From Sphagnum compactum (taxonomy: Eukaryota; Bryophyta; Sphagnopsida; Sphagnales): a stretch of 64,000 bases of DNA. Shown one piece after another: positions 27,930 to 41,108 of the stretch. The number at the start of each line of letters is the position of its first letter. Position 1 is the first letter of the stretch. Made by a program: the position numbers and the translations under genes. The stretch spans positions 25,472,213 through 25,536,212 of the forward strand of contig OZ234493.1 of the NCBI GenBank assembly GCA_965153455.1. The letters run 5' to 3'. Below the pieces are notes generated by a model. It saw only the letters and a list, made by a program, of their open reading frames with translations. It was not told the origin of the DNA and searched no databases.

Positions 27930-30290
27930 ATATCTTTTTGAAATCACTAATAATAAAATGTTGGAGAGTTTACAACAATTTGATTTTGGATCGGCCATGC
28001 ATTATATAAAAGGCAAGGAAAATTTTCTAGCCAATGTGTTATTTCATTGGCCGTTGGCCAATGCCATTTACATGGTAAGAAATACCATGATAGAGGACAT
28101 AAAAAAATATTATGTCCAAGATGAATGGTTTAAAAAACATCATGAAAGCCTTCAAAAAAATGGTAGAACCCATGAAGAAATCCAAAATATATGGCTTATA
28201 TTTCAAACAATGATAAATTGTATTATGACACCAAGGTATGTATCCTTAACTTTGAAGATTTTGCGTCTACATCCTTTATAATTACCATAACATTCTCATT
28301 GTAGGCCATCCAAGGATTTAAAAACTTTATGGTTGTGAAGAAAAAAAAAATTGGCTTGGCATGAAAAAGGATATACATGATTATGTTGGAAAATGTTACG
28401 TGTCAAGTATCCAAAGTTGAAAAAGTAATTAAAACTTTAAGGTTATTACAACCTTTAAAAGTTCCCAATAATAAATGGGAGTCCATAAGGTGAATGCATG
28501 ATTAAATGTCTCAATATTAATAGAAATTACACTCCTTATAAGTTCATATAACATTTTCTAAAATGATCCAAATGGACATGGTTGTTATTTTTCAAATTTT
28601 TTATTATTTTAATATTTGAATAATACATGTTCAATCACCTACAAACCTTTATAAATACATATGAAAAAATGTATTTAATGTAACTGATGTCATTTTTTAA
28701 TTTGGAAGTTTTGAAAAAAAAGCCCACAAAGTTTAGATGAATAATGCCCCATGTAAAGCTTTCAAAAAATATGTTCTTGGGATAATTTTTTTGAAAAACA
28801 AACAAAATTTGCAACTCATAGGGACTTATGAAAATATGATCATCAATCAAAAGTCCTTAATTATCAAACGGTTAAGGTTTTCAAATAAAATATTCTTCAG
28901 ATGAATTTATCATCTTCTAATACATCATACGTTGAATCCCAATAACAAAATTGAATTGTGAATCAATATAATTTTTTCCATTTTGTGATGGTCTAGTCAA
29001 ACGACCATTTTTTATTTTTCAACTTCAGAAGTCCATTACTACTAACAAATGAGTTTTTAACCAATAAATAACCACATAGTTTTGTTTCATAATGAAGTTG
29101 TTAGTTTAGATCCAAGTCTCTATTAATAAATCTAAGGATATATTAATCACCATATGCATTTGAACCAAAGGTGCCCTGGGAAAAAAATCCATACCGTCAC
29201 AATAATGAGACATTCAATCTTGCATTTACCCCGTAAGTATGGACTTATTATGGGGTTACCCAAAAACCAATGTGGGCATGACAACATTTGTGTGGTTGTA
29301 GATAGACTTACAAAACATGTGCAGTTCCTTATTACCAAATCCATTATGATGGCCATAGATGTGTCTAGATTAGTTTTACAAAAAAAAAATTAATTGCATG
29401 TGTTGCCTCAAAACATCAAATATGTGATTGGGATCGAAAAATTGTGAGCTAATTTCAGACTACTTTACTTAGAATGTTTGGCACTAGACTCAGAATGAAT
29501 AATGGTTATCATCTAAAAACAAATGCACAAATTATAAAAAAGATTAATTGTACCATAGAAGATATGTTGGCCCAACAAGGAACTTGTAGACAATGTTTAT
29601 ACTTGATGGAATTTGTATATTATGGGAGTTGTTATTTTTCCATTAAAACAAGTTCATTCCATGCCTTATACGGGCAAGAATGTTCAATTCATTTTTCCAT
29701 TTCAACACCTATTTTTAAGATAGAAGGTGTAAATGAAATGATTGCTAAAATGTAATACACTTTGAAATTGGTGAAGGAAAGTATGCAAAATGCCCAAGAA
29801 TGAGCCAACCTAAAGTTCTATTGATAAAAACCAAAGCCCTAGGAAATGTGAAATTAATGACAAAACGTTTTTGAAAGTCAAGCCTTTGAAAAGTGGTTTG
29901 AGATTGGGGAAATGCCCAAAATTGTCCCCTTAATATTGCGGCCCATTTGCCATACTCAAAAGAATAAGCAAAGTGGCCTATTAATTAGATACCCCAAAAG
30001 CATGGAAGACCCATGATGTCTTCCATGTTGACCTACTTTAAAAACGTGTTTGACCTTAGCCATCTATTGCTTAAAATACCAGAGACTTTGCATGAGGAAG
30101 ACACCATAGTTGAACTAGAAAAGACTTTAATCACAAGACTCCAACAACTCCAAAATAAACTTGGAAATATTTTTTTTAAAATGGAAAGATTATCCCATGC
30201 ATGAAACTACATGGGGAAAAAAAATGTTTTTAAGGCTAACTTCCTTGATTTTTGTCATTGAAAACAATTACCTATTTTAGGATGGGGAAC
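27930..30290 (+). pseudogene. Ty3/gypsy chromovirus pol remnant (RNase H end, integrase, chromodomain)
   Basis: Plus-strand order fits the 3' half of a Ty3/gypsy pol. LQQFDFGSAMHYIKGKENF at 27970-28030 is the end of RNase H. Then comes the linker, and KKDIHDYVGKC at 28366 is part of the zinc-binding integrase N-terminus (later Cys lost to a frameshift). At 29237 to 29390 GLPKNQCGHDNICVVVDRLT is the integrase core entry, and from 29474 IEDMLAQQGT and EFVYYGSCYFSI its later part. LKWKDYPMHETTW at about 30170-30210 is a chromodomain, which places the element among chromoviruses. Stops and frameshifts are frequent and a 745-bp element splits the integrase. LTRs not found. The reading is dead. Confidence 0.75.
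28489..29233. mobile_element. 745-bp inverted-repeat element (MITE-C) inserted in the integrase
   Basis: It interrupts the integrase reading between the codons for Trp-Glu-Ser-Ile (ending about 28485) and Ser-Met-Asp-Leu (from 29237). The left end GGTGAATGCATGATTAAATG and the inverted right end GGTAAATGCAAGATTGAATG agree at 17 of 20 positions, and both continue TCTCA(A/T)TATT. TAA is repeated on both sides (28486-28488 and 29234-29236), or TAAG if one base is shared. No coding capacity. A 3-bp TAA/TTA target is typical of PIF/Harbinger elements. Confidence 0.75.
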
Positions 30291-31536
30291 ATGTTAGCAA
30301 TCGTCAACTTGTGAATAAGTGACCACCAATAATTGGGTGTTGTAGTTAGGAATTAACATTAGCACAAAAATACAAATGTAAATAATTTAGGTGATCATGT
30401 ACTTGCATGGGGGAGATAACAAGGGGGAGATAAGAAAAAAAAATAGGGCAAGAAAAGAGGAGGGATTAGACATGAAAAACAATAGAAAAGAAGAAAAAGC
30501 TCGCAGAGGAAAGGACCTTCTTATGCTTGTGGTTGGGCAAAAAACCATGTTGATGTAAAGTTATTTTAACAAAGGTGTAAATGCATTAGAAATGTTTTTG
30601 ATTTGGTTGCGTTTGCATCTTGTTTGAAGTAGTGAATGGAGACAACAAAGAGAGGGGAGTGTTAGGTTAATTTGTTAGAAAAAGATGCAAACAACCATTG
30701 AGGTGGATTGAAATTTATGGGGTTAACCAATCCACAAAAGTGGTTTTTTTAAGAGGACCTTTTTGGGAGCATTTTTCATGTTTGTGGCATTGGAATATTG
30801 GGGGAAACAATTGACTAAGGAAATGGTTGAGGTATGTAATATTTTGTTATCCTTACATGTCGAACCATTCTTAAGGTACTTTCAACATTCCACATCCTTG
30901 ACAATTTTTGAAATATTATTCCACTTGCTCAATGTTTGTGAGGTTTTTATTTCTTTTAGCCTCTATTAAAGTTATGATTTCATCGTAAGTTCCCTATTGG
31001 GTTGGTGAGGTTTCCAAACATGTACTTATACATTTGATTCAAAATTATGAATCATTGTTTGTTTCTTACTCTTGAGATTTTTTCTTAGTGGATCAAAGGA
31101 TTTTCACTAAGTTGTGAATGTTAAATACAAAGAAATTTAAATATGATTATTCTATTTATGTGAAAATTTGTAAAGATCAATAATTTAAATTAATGACTTT
31201 GAATGTGCAAACTTCAAAAAATGCGTGTAAAGAACTTAAAAAACCTATGTGTACTGAAATAAAACTTGTTTGTGTGACTTGCAAAGATAAATTTAGGTAT
31301 TGGTATACGTGCAAAATTTGCAAGAATCATGAACCTAAATGGATGTGAAGCTTTTACAATTTTCTAAATGATCAATGTCTTGTTCCATTTCCTTGTAGTT
31401 AGAAATGCCAAAGAAATCCATGGTGAATGTTAGCATTATGAATTTAAAGATTACATTGATCATGCATCTTGAGATGGTAGAACTCAAACAACATGGAAAT
31501 GGCAAGGCAAATAGAAATGTTGTGACTATATAATGT
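30291..31536. other. AT-rich spacer, possible decayed 3' end of the chromovirus
   Basis: A purine-rich stretch (GGGGGAGATAA repeated, about 30409-30440) could be a polypurine tract before a 3' LTR, but I found no matching 5' LTR. A Cys-rich frame near 31215-31350 (CVTC, CKIC) has the spacing of a small zinc motif. It is too short and isolated to call. Confidence 0.3.
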
Positions 31537-31700
31537 CACTACTAGAAATTTTATCGTTTGCAACCAATCACTATGCAATTGGTATGCAACTAATTGTCGT
31601 TTGCAATTATTTCAATTATGTTTGTAACTATAAATTTGGTATTGTATAATTTTTCGACCATACAATTGTGTGTGCAACTAACGTGTAATTAAATGTGTAC
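31537..31700 (+). mobile_element. CACTA-type terminus with TTGCAA subterminal motifs
   Basis: CACTACTAGAAATTTTATCG at 31537 has the form of plant CACTA (En/Spm) inverted-repeat ends. TTTGCAAC, ATGCAACT and TTTGCAAT follow within 70 bases, like the clustered subterminal motifs of such elements. The partner end is uncertain: candidates are inverted TTGCAACT/CTAGTG-like ends at about 40643 and 42827. The 3-bp flanks do not match at either. Confidence 0.45.
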
Positions 31701-31719
31701 AACATGGACATGTGCCATT

Positions 31720-32370
31720 AAACTAATGGCTTAAACTTATACATACTTATGTATTATACTTAATATATCTACATAAGCTATGTATAATAATATTATATAC
31801 CTCTAATACTAAAGTTAACCCCATGTTAACTTAGGCTAGCCTAAACTAACCTAGGTTAAAATAACCACGCCAAAATTCAATTAGGCTAAAATAATTATGA
31901 CTAATTTAAATTTAAAAAATTAAATCAAATTAAATTACTCATGGTTAAATTAAGTTAAACTAAACTAATTATGACTAAAATAAATTAAACTAATTTAAAT
32001 TAGGCTAAACTAACCATAGTTAAACTAAGTTAAACTAAGATAATTATGGTTAAATTAAACTAATTTAAATTATGTTAAATCAACAATGGTTAAATTAAAC
32101 TAAATTAAATTATGCATAATCAACTATGGCTAAATTAAGTTAAGCCAAACTATTTATGGTTAACATAAGTTAAGCTAAAAATTTTATGGCTAAAATAAAT
32201 TAAATTGTATTATTTATGTTTAAACTATTATGTAAAATAAATATGGCTAAATTAAGTTAAACCACAATAATTATGACTAAAATAAATTAGAATATATTTA
32301 TTATGGCTAAATTAAATTAGGATAAATTAAATATGGCTAAATTAAATTAGGCCAAACATAATTCCCTTTC
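31720..32370. repeat. Degenerate TTAAACTAA/GGCTAAATTAA word field
   Basis: About 650 bases are made almost entirely of variants of TTATGGCTAAATTAAGTTAA, repeating roughly every 25-35 bases without a fixed period. No coding potential. Confidence 0.7.
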
Positions 32371-33397
32371 AAATATTTTCTTAGTTGAACTTTTGGTCAT
32401 GCATTCCCTAAGAATTGATCATACTATTTTAATGTTTTCTAATTGACCTATGACTTTTATTAATTCCCACATCCATGAACTTCATAAGCTTCATCTTGCC
32501 TCACACATGCTAGTGGCATAATGACTGGTTATAAACAACAAGATTTTTAGTAGTGATGAAATTATGAATGAATATTTTATTTATATGAGTCTACTAGTTT
32601 TGTTTTGAAACTTCAATATTAAAAAAATCCTCCTCCCCCCTTTTTAAAATATTATATTTCCATATGGTTCCCAATGATTTTTCAATGTTTACTTCAAATC
32701 TTGAAATGTGAATTTTCATGTCCATTTGATGTGTAAAACAAAAGGATCAAATATATAAGCTTCAAAAAGGTAAATTATTATAAATAAAATGCACATGTTA
32801 ATTCACTAGCACAAGAATAAGGTGTCATTCAATATCACTATGGGACCATAAAAGTGAAATACTACAACAGAGGTGTTATTGTATGTCAAACAATTTCAGC
32901 ATATTTTGAGTGAATTCAGTAGTCATAATGAATAATATATAATGGGGATGCAGTGGATTCACGCTATTAGGAAATGCGTCCTAGTTCACTATGGGTTTCA
33001 TTACATTTTTGAGCGAATTTGGACAATTTTACCTAGTGAAATTGTTTAACCCTCTAGTGAAAAGGGACCAGTTGCTACGGACAATGACTTGTTTCACTAG
33101 TACGTAGTGAAACAAAGTTATTCTCAAGTGAAATACAAATTTACTAAACCATTCACTTGTTAGTTAATTAACTAACCAATATAGAAATTAATTAAATTTT
33201 TATTATTTAATATATAATACTATTGATAATTTCATGATTTTTAAAGCCTATTATTTATTGACACGTGTCACTACCTACCCTAGGTTACAAACCTAGCCTA
33301 GGTAGGTAGGTAGGCCACGTAATCAACCTAGGCACCTAACCTAAGAATTTGATAGGAGAATATTCGGTCAACATACCATTGTTGACCACACACAACA

Positions 33398-33472
33398 CCA
33401 CCCATGAGGTTTGATCCCTTGACCTTTGGAATGGGGCAAACACCTTTACCATCAAACCACCCCACTTGTTGT
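33398..33472 (-). other. tRNA-like segment with A-box and B-box matches, in element X1
   Basis: On the minus strand GTGGTTTGATGGTAAAGGTG resembles a pol III A box and GGGATCAAACCTC, about 35 bases further, a B box. It cannot fold as a complete tRNA by eye. Comparable segments lie at 41275-41342 and 46231-46303, also on the minus strand. Confidence 0.4.
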
Positions 33473-33769
33473 GATAATATATTTCATTACATTCTATTTA
33501 TCAAATACTTCATTTTAAACATTACAAAAACATAAACCTGGAAAACTCATATCTTATTGAGATTTTGTTCAAATGAAATGATTTGAGTTTACTTTTTAAA
33601 AATATTCAATAATGTACATAATTACATTTATTTCTTTTTGAAAGTTTAAAATCATTTCAATATGTTGAATATCATTATTCAATAACATTTCAATGACCAT
33701 TCTTTTGAAAAAAAAATTAATAAATGAATTCTTTTTGTTAATATAATAATACTACCTATGTTAAACTAC

Positions 33770-34720
33770 TTTCAATTAATATATGACTATTTTTGATTAA
33801 TTTAAATTATTTCACCTTACATTATTTACGACTATTTATGGCTATTCTAAATTCTTTTTTTGTTATTTTTGGTTATTTCACCCTAGGCTATTTTTGGTTA
33901 TTTTAACTTATTTCACCTTAGGCTATTTTCAGCTATTGTAATTTTTTTTGCTATTCTGTGTTATTTTTGGCTATTGTAGATTATTTCAATTTAAACTACT
34001 TGTAGTTATTATAAATTACTTTTGGTTATTATAACTTATTTCACCTTAGGTTATTTTCAGCTATTGTAAGTTTTTTAATCTATTCTATGTTATTTTTGGC
34101 TATTGTAAATTATTTCAATTTAGACTACTTGTAAATATTATAAGTTACTTTTGACTATTGAAAATTATTTCATTTAAAATTTTTTTTTATTATAAATTAT
34201 TTCACCTTAGATTATTTTTGGCAATCCTAAGCAATTATAATATATGGTTATTGGTTGTTCTTTCATTAGTGCTATTGGTAGTTATTAATGGCTATTGGTA
34301 CTTATTCTATTTGTGGCTATTATTGTTTTTTAGTGGTTATTCTATTAATGGCCATTAGTAGTTATTTTATTGGTGGTTATTCGTGGTTATTTTATTGGTG
34401 GCTATTGGTGGATATTGGTGGCTATTATATGAATGGTTATTGGTGGCTATTTTATTAATGGCTATTCGTGATTAATGTATTAATAGCTATTTGTGGTTAT
34501 TCTACTAATAGCTATTCGTGATTAATGTATTAATGGCTATTGTGGTTATTTTATTAATGGCTGTTGGTGGCTATTCTATTAATGGCTATTAGTGATTATT
34601 CCGTTGTAAGCCATTGGTGGTTATTTTATTGGTGGTTATTGATGGTTATTTTGTTAATGGTTATTGTATTATAAGTTATTGTTGGTTATTATGTTATATT
34701 ACAACTATTGCTGATTATTG
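33770..34720 (+). repeat. GGCTATT/GGTTATT degenerate tandem array inside X1
   Basis: Units such as TTATTAATGGCTATTGGTGG recur every 15-35 bases, clearest at 34240-34640. G is heavily biased to this strand. Open frames through it are an effect of the repeat. A shorter version occurs at about 46560-46780 in the related element. Confidence 0.8.
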
Positions 34721-35410
34721 TATTATAAATTATTTTTTGATATTCTATGTTATAATATCATATGTTATTGGTAGTTATTATATTGTAGGGTATTTAAAAT
34801 TATTTTTCATAGATTATTATTTTTTATTTTAAGTTATTTTTACCTTAGGTCATTATATTTTGTTTTAGATTATTTTTAAATTATTATGCTTAGGATAAAA
34901 TAATTTATAATAACATTAAGTAGAATGACATTGAATAATTTAAAATATAACTTGAAATAACATATATTAATTTTAAATAAAATAACCTAAGGTATAGTCT
35001 TAAATTAGTTGAATAATTTAATTTTTAAATAATTTAAAAGCTTGTAATAAACTAGTTAAGATACTTTAAGGTAAAATAACATATAATAATTTAGGGTACA
35101 ATAATTTATAATAGCCTATAATATCATAAAATATAAGTTAGAATAACTAAAGTAGCTTAAAATAATATAAGATATATCATAAAGTAACATAGATAGAATA
35201 TTTTTAAAAGCATAGAAATAAACCTATTGACTATAGTAAATTGTAATAGTGAATTATGTTCACTATAAATGAAACATGATGTCTACATAGTGATATTATA
35301 ATGAAATAACTTTCATTAGGTGAAATCAGTAAAATGCAATGAAGTTATTTCACTTTTAAGGTCTCATAGTGATTTAAGCTAGTAAATTACACCCCACTTT
35401 GGTAGTAGTG

Positions 35411-36016
35411 TCATTAGTTTAATGAACAAGGACTAATGAATTACATTCACATTTTGTAATAACAAATAGGTTCACCTCACTTTAATCATTTCACTTTGAT
35501 TAAAATTATGTCACTATTAAATCATTATGTAATCATCATGTTTTATTACTAATTAACATAATTCATTACAATAAATAACTATATTTTGATCATGTTTTTT
35601 TAAATACTTTAAACTATACCACCCCATGTTATTGTACCCTAGCTGGTTATGTACTTTAAGTTAACTTAAATTATATATTAAAATTTTAGACTATTTAAAC
35701 TTAAGTTATACCTTAGGATATTATAAATATTTAAACTTTGGCCACACTAAATTATTGAACCCTAGGTTAAACTACCATAACTTATTTTAAATTACATGTA
35801 CCTTAGATGATATACCCAAGGATATTCTAAGTTATTATACCTTGATCTATTATAATTTACATTATTAATGTTGTTAGTTTACCTTCGGTTATTATAAAGT
35901 ATAACATGATATACTAAAATATACCCTAAAATATTATAAATCATAATAAATTATGCCTTAGGTTAAAAGAAGCTACCTTAAGTTATTATATGTTTAGATG
36001 TCAAGTTCAACTAGTT
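35411..36016. other. AT-rich spacer with CCTTAGG/TTATACC words
   Basis: Sequence resembles the degenerate inner repeats of X1 but lies outside its right end; perhaps a remnant of an older element into which X1 inserted. No gene. Confidence 0.35.
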
Positions 36017-36480
36017 ACATTATAAGAAAAGGTGATTTGCAATTAACTTTGCAACCAAGTTTTTGAATTACAATGACCACTTGCAACTTCATTGCAACTT
36101 AAATTATTTCTACAACATGAGTGTTATTGAATGAGTTGCATGAATTACAATGGATGTAACTCACCATACGTGGGATTGTATATGCATGAAACTCGTGCAA
36201 CTCAATTGCAAATATGCAATAACAAATATTATAAAATTCCAATGCAACTAGTTTGCAACTATTATTGTAATGTCATGTTGACATTTTCATCCATCCATCC
36301 ATCCATGATGAACTTTGTTGATTTCTGTTGTAATTCCTTTACAATTGCAAGTGCAATGGAAACACATTAGTGGTTCAACTAATTGGCAGTTATGTGACAA
36401 TTTACATCAACACAAGGTAGTATTTGTGTGTAATTGTAATATACCCAATTTGCAATTGGCAACTAAGTGATTATTATGGA
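36017..36480 (+). mobile_element. Second CACTA-like subterminal region rich in TTGCAACT
   Basis: ACATTATAAGAAAAGGTGAT looks like a decayed CACTACAAGAAAA-type end. TTGCAA or its complement, often within TGCAACT, occurs about ten times in the next 450 bases, and again at 40430-40640 near an inverted end. This suggests one element of about 4.6 kb (36017-40643) or remnants of several. Confidence 0.35.
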
Positions 36481-39400
36481 ATAATTATTATGTAAGTTCA
36501 TCCATTGACGAACCTAATGATTTTTAAAAAAATTCATCGAAATAATGTTTTTTATTGAAATACAATTTGATTATAAATGTAAATATATTGCATAAACAAT
36601 TTATAATAAAAAATTTCCACTATCTAAACAAGAGGTCATCACAAATATCATGAACCACAACAATCAAATATTGTCATCAAAACACTATTTTCATATATTA
36701 TATTATATTATATTCTTGTTGAAATGGAACTTGAGCCATAATTTCTTCATTCCACCTTATTTATTTGAAATATGTCATATGATGATATTCAATGTCACAT
36801 GTGAAATGAGATCAATAATATATAAAAACATTATAATGCAAAAGATATCTAGATGTCCATCCTTTCAACTTAAATAAAATTAGTTTAAAATTACAATGCC
36901 ACTAATAAAACTTATTCATCACTAAAATGTAACATATATAACATTGTAGTGTAAAAGATATATAGATGTCCATCCTTTCAATTTAAATACAATTAATTTA
37001 TAACTACAATGCCATTGATAAAACTTATTTATCACTAAAATGTAACATACATAACATTGATACAAATTAAATTGCAATCACTTACACTTGCATATAATGG
37101 TAGTTTTCAAAATAAAATTCACGATACCTTTGTTGTTTGGGAATTTGTCTTATTGCACATATTAGTTTGGATTACTACACAACGAACAACAACACATTCC
37201 ATGACATAGTTACTAGCAATTTAACCAAATCATACAACATCACATGTGCATTATCTTCTAATCGATACTGTATTTTTCAACACAAGACTACCATTTTATT
37301 TTTGAAAAAATCTTCAACCTCTAAGAACAAAAATAAAATCTTTCAACCTTCAAGTTTTATGAATAAACAAACAAACTTATGACAACCTTTCAACTCTACC
37401 TCTAAATTGGAAAAAAGATCTTATTTCTCTAACACATGATATGGTAATTGCATCACCAAAAAACTAAAAAATGCATAAAATATTTAAAGAAAAAGACCTT
37501 CCTTTTAGTTTATTTAAGTTTTTGATAAGAAACTTAGGGGCATGAAGGTCATTGATGCAATGGGGGAGATATACCATTTGTCACTCAAAGGTTTCCTACC
37601 CAAATTTCATGTTTTCAAATTCCAAATTCCAAGTTGAAATCTAGTTGTTTACTAATTGTCCACATGTTGGTTTAGTTGAATTAGTTACTTTGGTTTACAT
37701 GTTTACTAAATGTTAATTATTAGAAAGAAAAAAATTATCCTTTGTAATTCAACTTGAATTTTTTTATAATAGGCATAAACCCATGATTGGCTTGAAAGAA
37801 TTAGCCTTTGTCAATGAAACAATTAAATGTTTAAGGTATAACATAATGAAGTATATAAAACAAATCCATATGTACACCACAATTGAATTTCTAATACAAT
37901 ATACACACTATTTGAAAAACTTGGACTTGAAACTTCATTGCAAATTTTGTTACAATTAGAAACTTTAGTTTAAAATTATTTACATTTATACGGTTTATTC
38001 CATATCTTTTATCATTATATAATTCAATAGAGAAGTGATTCCTACCTAATTAACTAATAAATAACTAGTCATTCAATAGTTAATTAATTAATTAACTACC
38101 CAATTAAATAAACAAAAAAATTAATTAATTACATATAATAATAATTCATCAAAAAAATAGTTACATAATTATATAATTACAAAAGATTGGATAAATAAAT
38201 ATGACTATTCAATTTATTAAAATTATTAATTGTAAAAAATAAATAAAATTATCTTAAAATTTTTTATTTATTATAATATCAATAAATAAAATAAAATTTA
38301 AACTAGTGATATATGTGGTGAGTAACATATATTAGTGTTTTTTTTGGGGTGAATTTTTGCAACTTGGCCACACAAAAAAAGGGCTAAAAAATCCAACATA
38401 GGGATTTTTTATATTTAAAAACAAAATTCACCACATCTTGACCAAAAGAACTTAAAAGTCACCAAATTTGAACAATGTGTTCCTATAGGTTGTTGGAACA
38501 AGATAGGATTCCAGAAAAGATCTATTAGTCCACTAGGATAGTTGTCTTTTCTTACTAATTAATGTCGATGGTTTGAGTTAGTGCACCTAATTGATGAATT
38601 TGAAAAAAAACATTGGCCTATACTAGCTATTATATTTGTATTCACATTATTATTTTGCTTGACATAACTACATTTCAACTATTAAAATAAATATTATTAC
38701 TACTAAAATTTAAATCATATATGTATTTAATAATTAATATTAAACTATGAAATTACATATCATAATGAATTAATGTACTTAATAACACAATGAACTTTAG
38801 TCTCCAATTCTATTTTAGGATTAAAATTCTATACTTTCAAAAATATCAACATTCAATATATAATTTAGGTTACAAATAATTAATTATAAATACACAAACA
38901 AAATAATTGCCTAAAAATTACAAAAATTGTTCATGGTGTCCTAAAAATTATTTATAGGATATAAATAGTTATAAGAAATGAAATTTAATGTAATGTAATA
39001 TAATCCTTGTTAATTATTCTGATTATTGTAAAATTGATGTAAAATTAAAAATTCTAAATTCTAAATCATGATTAATTAAGTTCGATTATAAACTATGAAA
39101 CTATTATAACTGGTATATAAATACATAAATAATAGTTGTTTTACTATAATTAGACATTAATTACTAGAAGTATTTTCAAATATTATAAAATTATTAATGG
39201 TTATCCATAGAAATATATGTTATAACAATATTAAATTTTTCCAAATTGGTCATTATAAAGAATAGATAGAATAATTTATTGTACTTAAATTGTCTAATGT
39301 ACAACAATTGCATCAAAGTTTTTAATCATACTAAAATCATTATATTTTGCAATGATTTTTTAAAAAATACGTTATAAGTTATAAATCATGAATACCAATT

Positions 39401-40429
39401 TACATTTTAAACAATATAATCAATATGCAATGCCTATAATTAGGATATATTTTCTCTTATTATAAAAAAATTTATTACTCAAAATATTAAATGTTAGTAT
39501 GAAATTTTATGTCGAATTGTTTTTTTAAAAAATATTTTTCTACTAGTTACACATAAATCAACCTACTATAATTAAAATAAAACTATTGTGAATATTATAA
39601 TTATAATATAATTTGAAGTATAAAATACTATATATTTTATTATAACAAAATCATGGAATTATTTTAATTCAATTAAAATTACTATAAAAGTTGAAAATAA
39701 ATTTATAAGGGCAAAATAATTAGTTATAATTTTTGAATAATTTAATTTAATTATAAATTAAGGAAATTATATAATTAATGTCATAATAAATAAATCACAA
39801 TGATTTAAATGTAATAAATGTAATAAGTTAATGAATTAAATTACTATAATTATAGTCATTACATCAAATAATATAATCACAATAAAATTCCCATGAATAT
39901 CTTTAACAATAATTTAAAAAGAAATATCAGAAATTATGAAGACAAACTTTCATTATAAATTATATAGTTATTACAATGTATAACTATCATAATTTTAGCA
40001 ATTTGATTATAATTTGACATTAATTGTAAAACTTATGTTTATATTAGTTATTATAATTTTTTCTATGATTACAGAAAATAATAATAAGTTTTTTTAAAAA
40101 ATAAACATTATACATAACATGTTGTATAGACATGTACATTTGAATATTTATTTTTATATTAATGGATAAAATACACCCAATACACCATCTGAAACCCATA
40201 CACCCTAGAATACGTGGAATACACTTTGAATACACATAAGGTTACTATTCACGTGATTGCATTTGATAACATTTGCAATTAATTAGACATATATGGGTCT
40301 TCTTGGATGAAAATGATGCTAAATGTTTTCCAAATGGAATAATGAAGAAAACATTGGTCTCAAACATGACCAAATGCAAAAAAATGGTTGTATTAATAAG
40401 GAGTTGGAATCACAAATGACAAATAGTTG
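36481..40429. other. Very AT-rich gene-free region
   Basis: No gene, RNA or clear repeat recognised; composition is close to 80% A+T or above between 38000 and 40100. Near-duplicates ATATCTAGATGTCCATCCTTTC (36845) and ATATATAGATGTCCATCC (36958) with similar flanks show an old local duplication of about 115 bp. Confidence 0.45.
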
Positions 40430-40643
40430 CAAGTAGTTGCAAGTTGATTGGTCACAAAACCACGTTTGAAAATTCAATTAGATATTAATGTTAAAACAAA
40501 TAACCAAAAATGAAAAATGTCAACAGTGCAACATTCCACATGCGTTGATGGCGTGACATTCCACCATCTATCACAACAACATTTTGGGTTTTGTGACTGA
40601 TTACATATTAATCAAAAAGGACATATGCAACTAACGATTAGTG
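40430..40643 (-). mobile_element. Possible right terminus of a CACTA-like element
   Basis: AGTTGCAAGTAGTTGCAAGT at about 40425-40450 and ATGCAACTAACGATTAGTG ending at 40643. Inverted, this reads CACTAATCGTTAGTTGCATA, comparable to the terminus at 31537 (CACTACTAG...ATCGTTTGCAAC). Partner and target duplication not established. Confidence 0.35.
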
Positions 40644-40950
40644 AACTGTTAAACCTATGATATTTCGCCCATTTAATTGCAAGGGACGTTCAATGGTAAA
40701 GTTTAATTGTTTAACGAATAAAATTTTAATTTTTTTTATAATAATGAAATTCCATGTCATCATTAACCTTAGTATGATATGTGCATGCCATTTCAACTTA
40801 ATCATTTTATTCAACGAAGTGTTACATAGGATGCCTTGATGGATGGATGACATGTGCTAAGAATCTACAAACACATTGTGAGTGATTGCATTTGGACAAA
40901 AGTCACCTAGTCCAAACTAATTAGGCTAACCAACCTAGCCTAACTTGCTT
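40644..40950. other. Spacer
   Basis: Nothing recognised. Confidence 0.4.
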
Positions 40951-41108
40951 AACCAAAAGTCAACCTAGCTAAGCTAGCTAACCTAGTCTAACTTGCCTAA
41001 CCAAAAGTCAACCTAGCTAAGCTAGCTAACCTAGTCTAACTTGCCTAACCAAAAGTCAACCTAGCTAAGCTAGCTAACCTAGTCTAACTTGCCTAACCAA
41101 AAGTCAAC
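40951..41108. repeat. 48-bp tandem repeat, about 3.3 copies
   Basis: AACCAAAAGTCAACCTAGCT starts at 40951, 40999, 41047 and (partial) 41095. The units are almost identical and include the palindromic word AGCTAAGCTAGCT. This is the only recent-looking amplification in the CCTAACC word family. Confidence 0.93.

Larger units (their letters stand above)
32804..35410. mobile_element. CACTA-type element X1, 2.6 kb, non-coding
   Basis: The left end CACTAGCACAAGAATAAGGT and the inverted right end CACTACTACCAAAGTGGGGT both start with CACTA. About 35-45 bases in, they share TCACTATG(G/A)GACC(A/T)TAAAAGTGAAAT almost perfectly. The interior has no transposase; it holds a tRNA-like segment, long GGCTATT repeats and TAACCTAAGG words. 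Flanking triplets (ATT, TCA) differ, so the 3-bp target duplication is lost or the end is slightly off. A diverged relative is at 45028-47917. Non-autonomous, old. Confidence 0.65.

Noticed and set aside
34158-34832. Hydrophobic open frames as membrane proteins
   Set aside because: They come from the GGTTATT/GGCTATT word array, which translates into repeated Tyr/Leu/Val.
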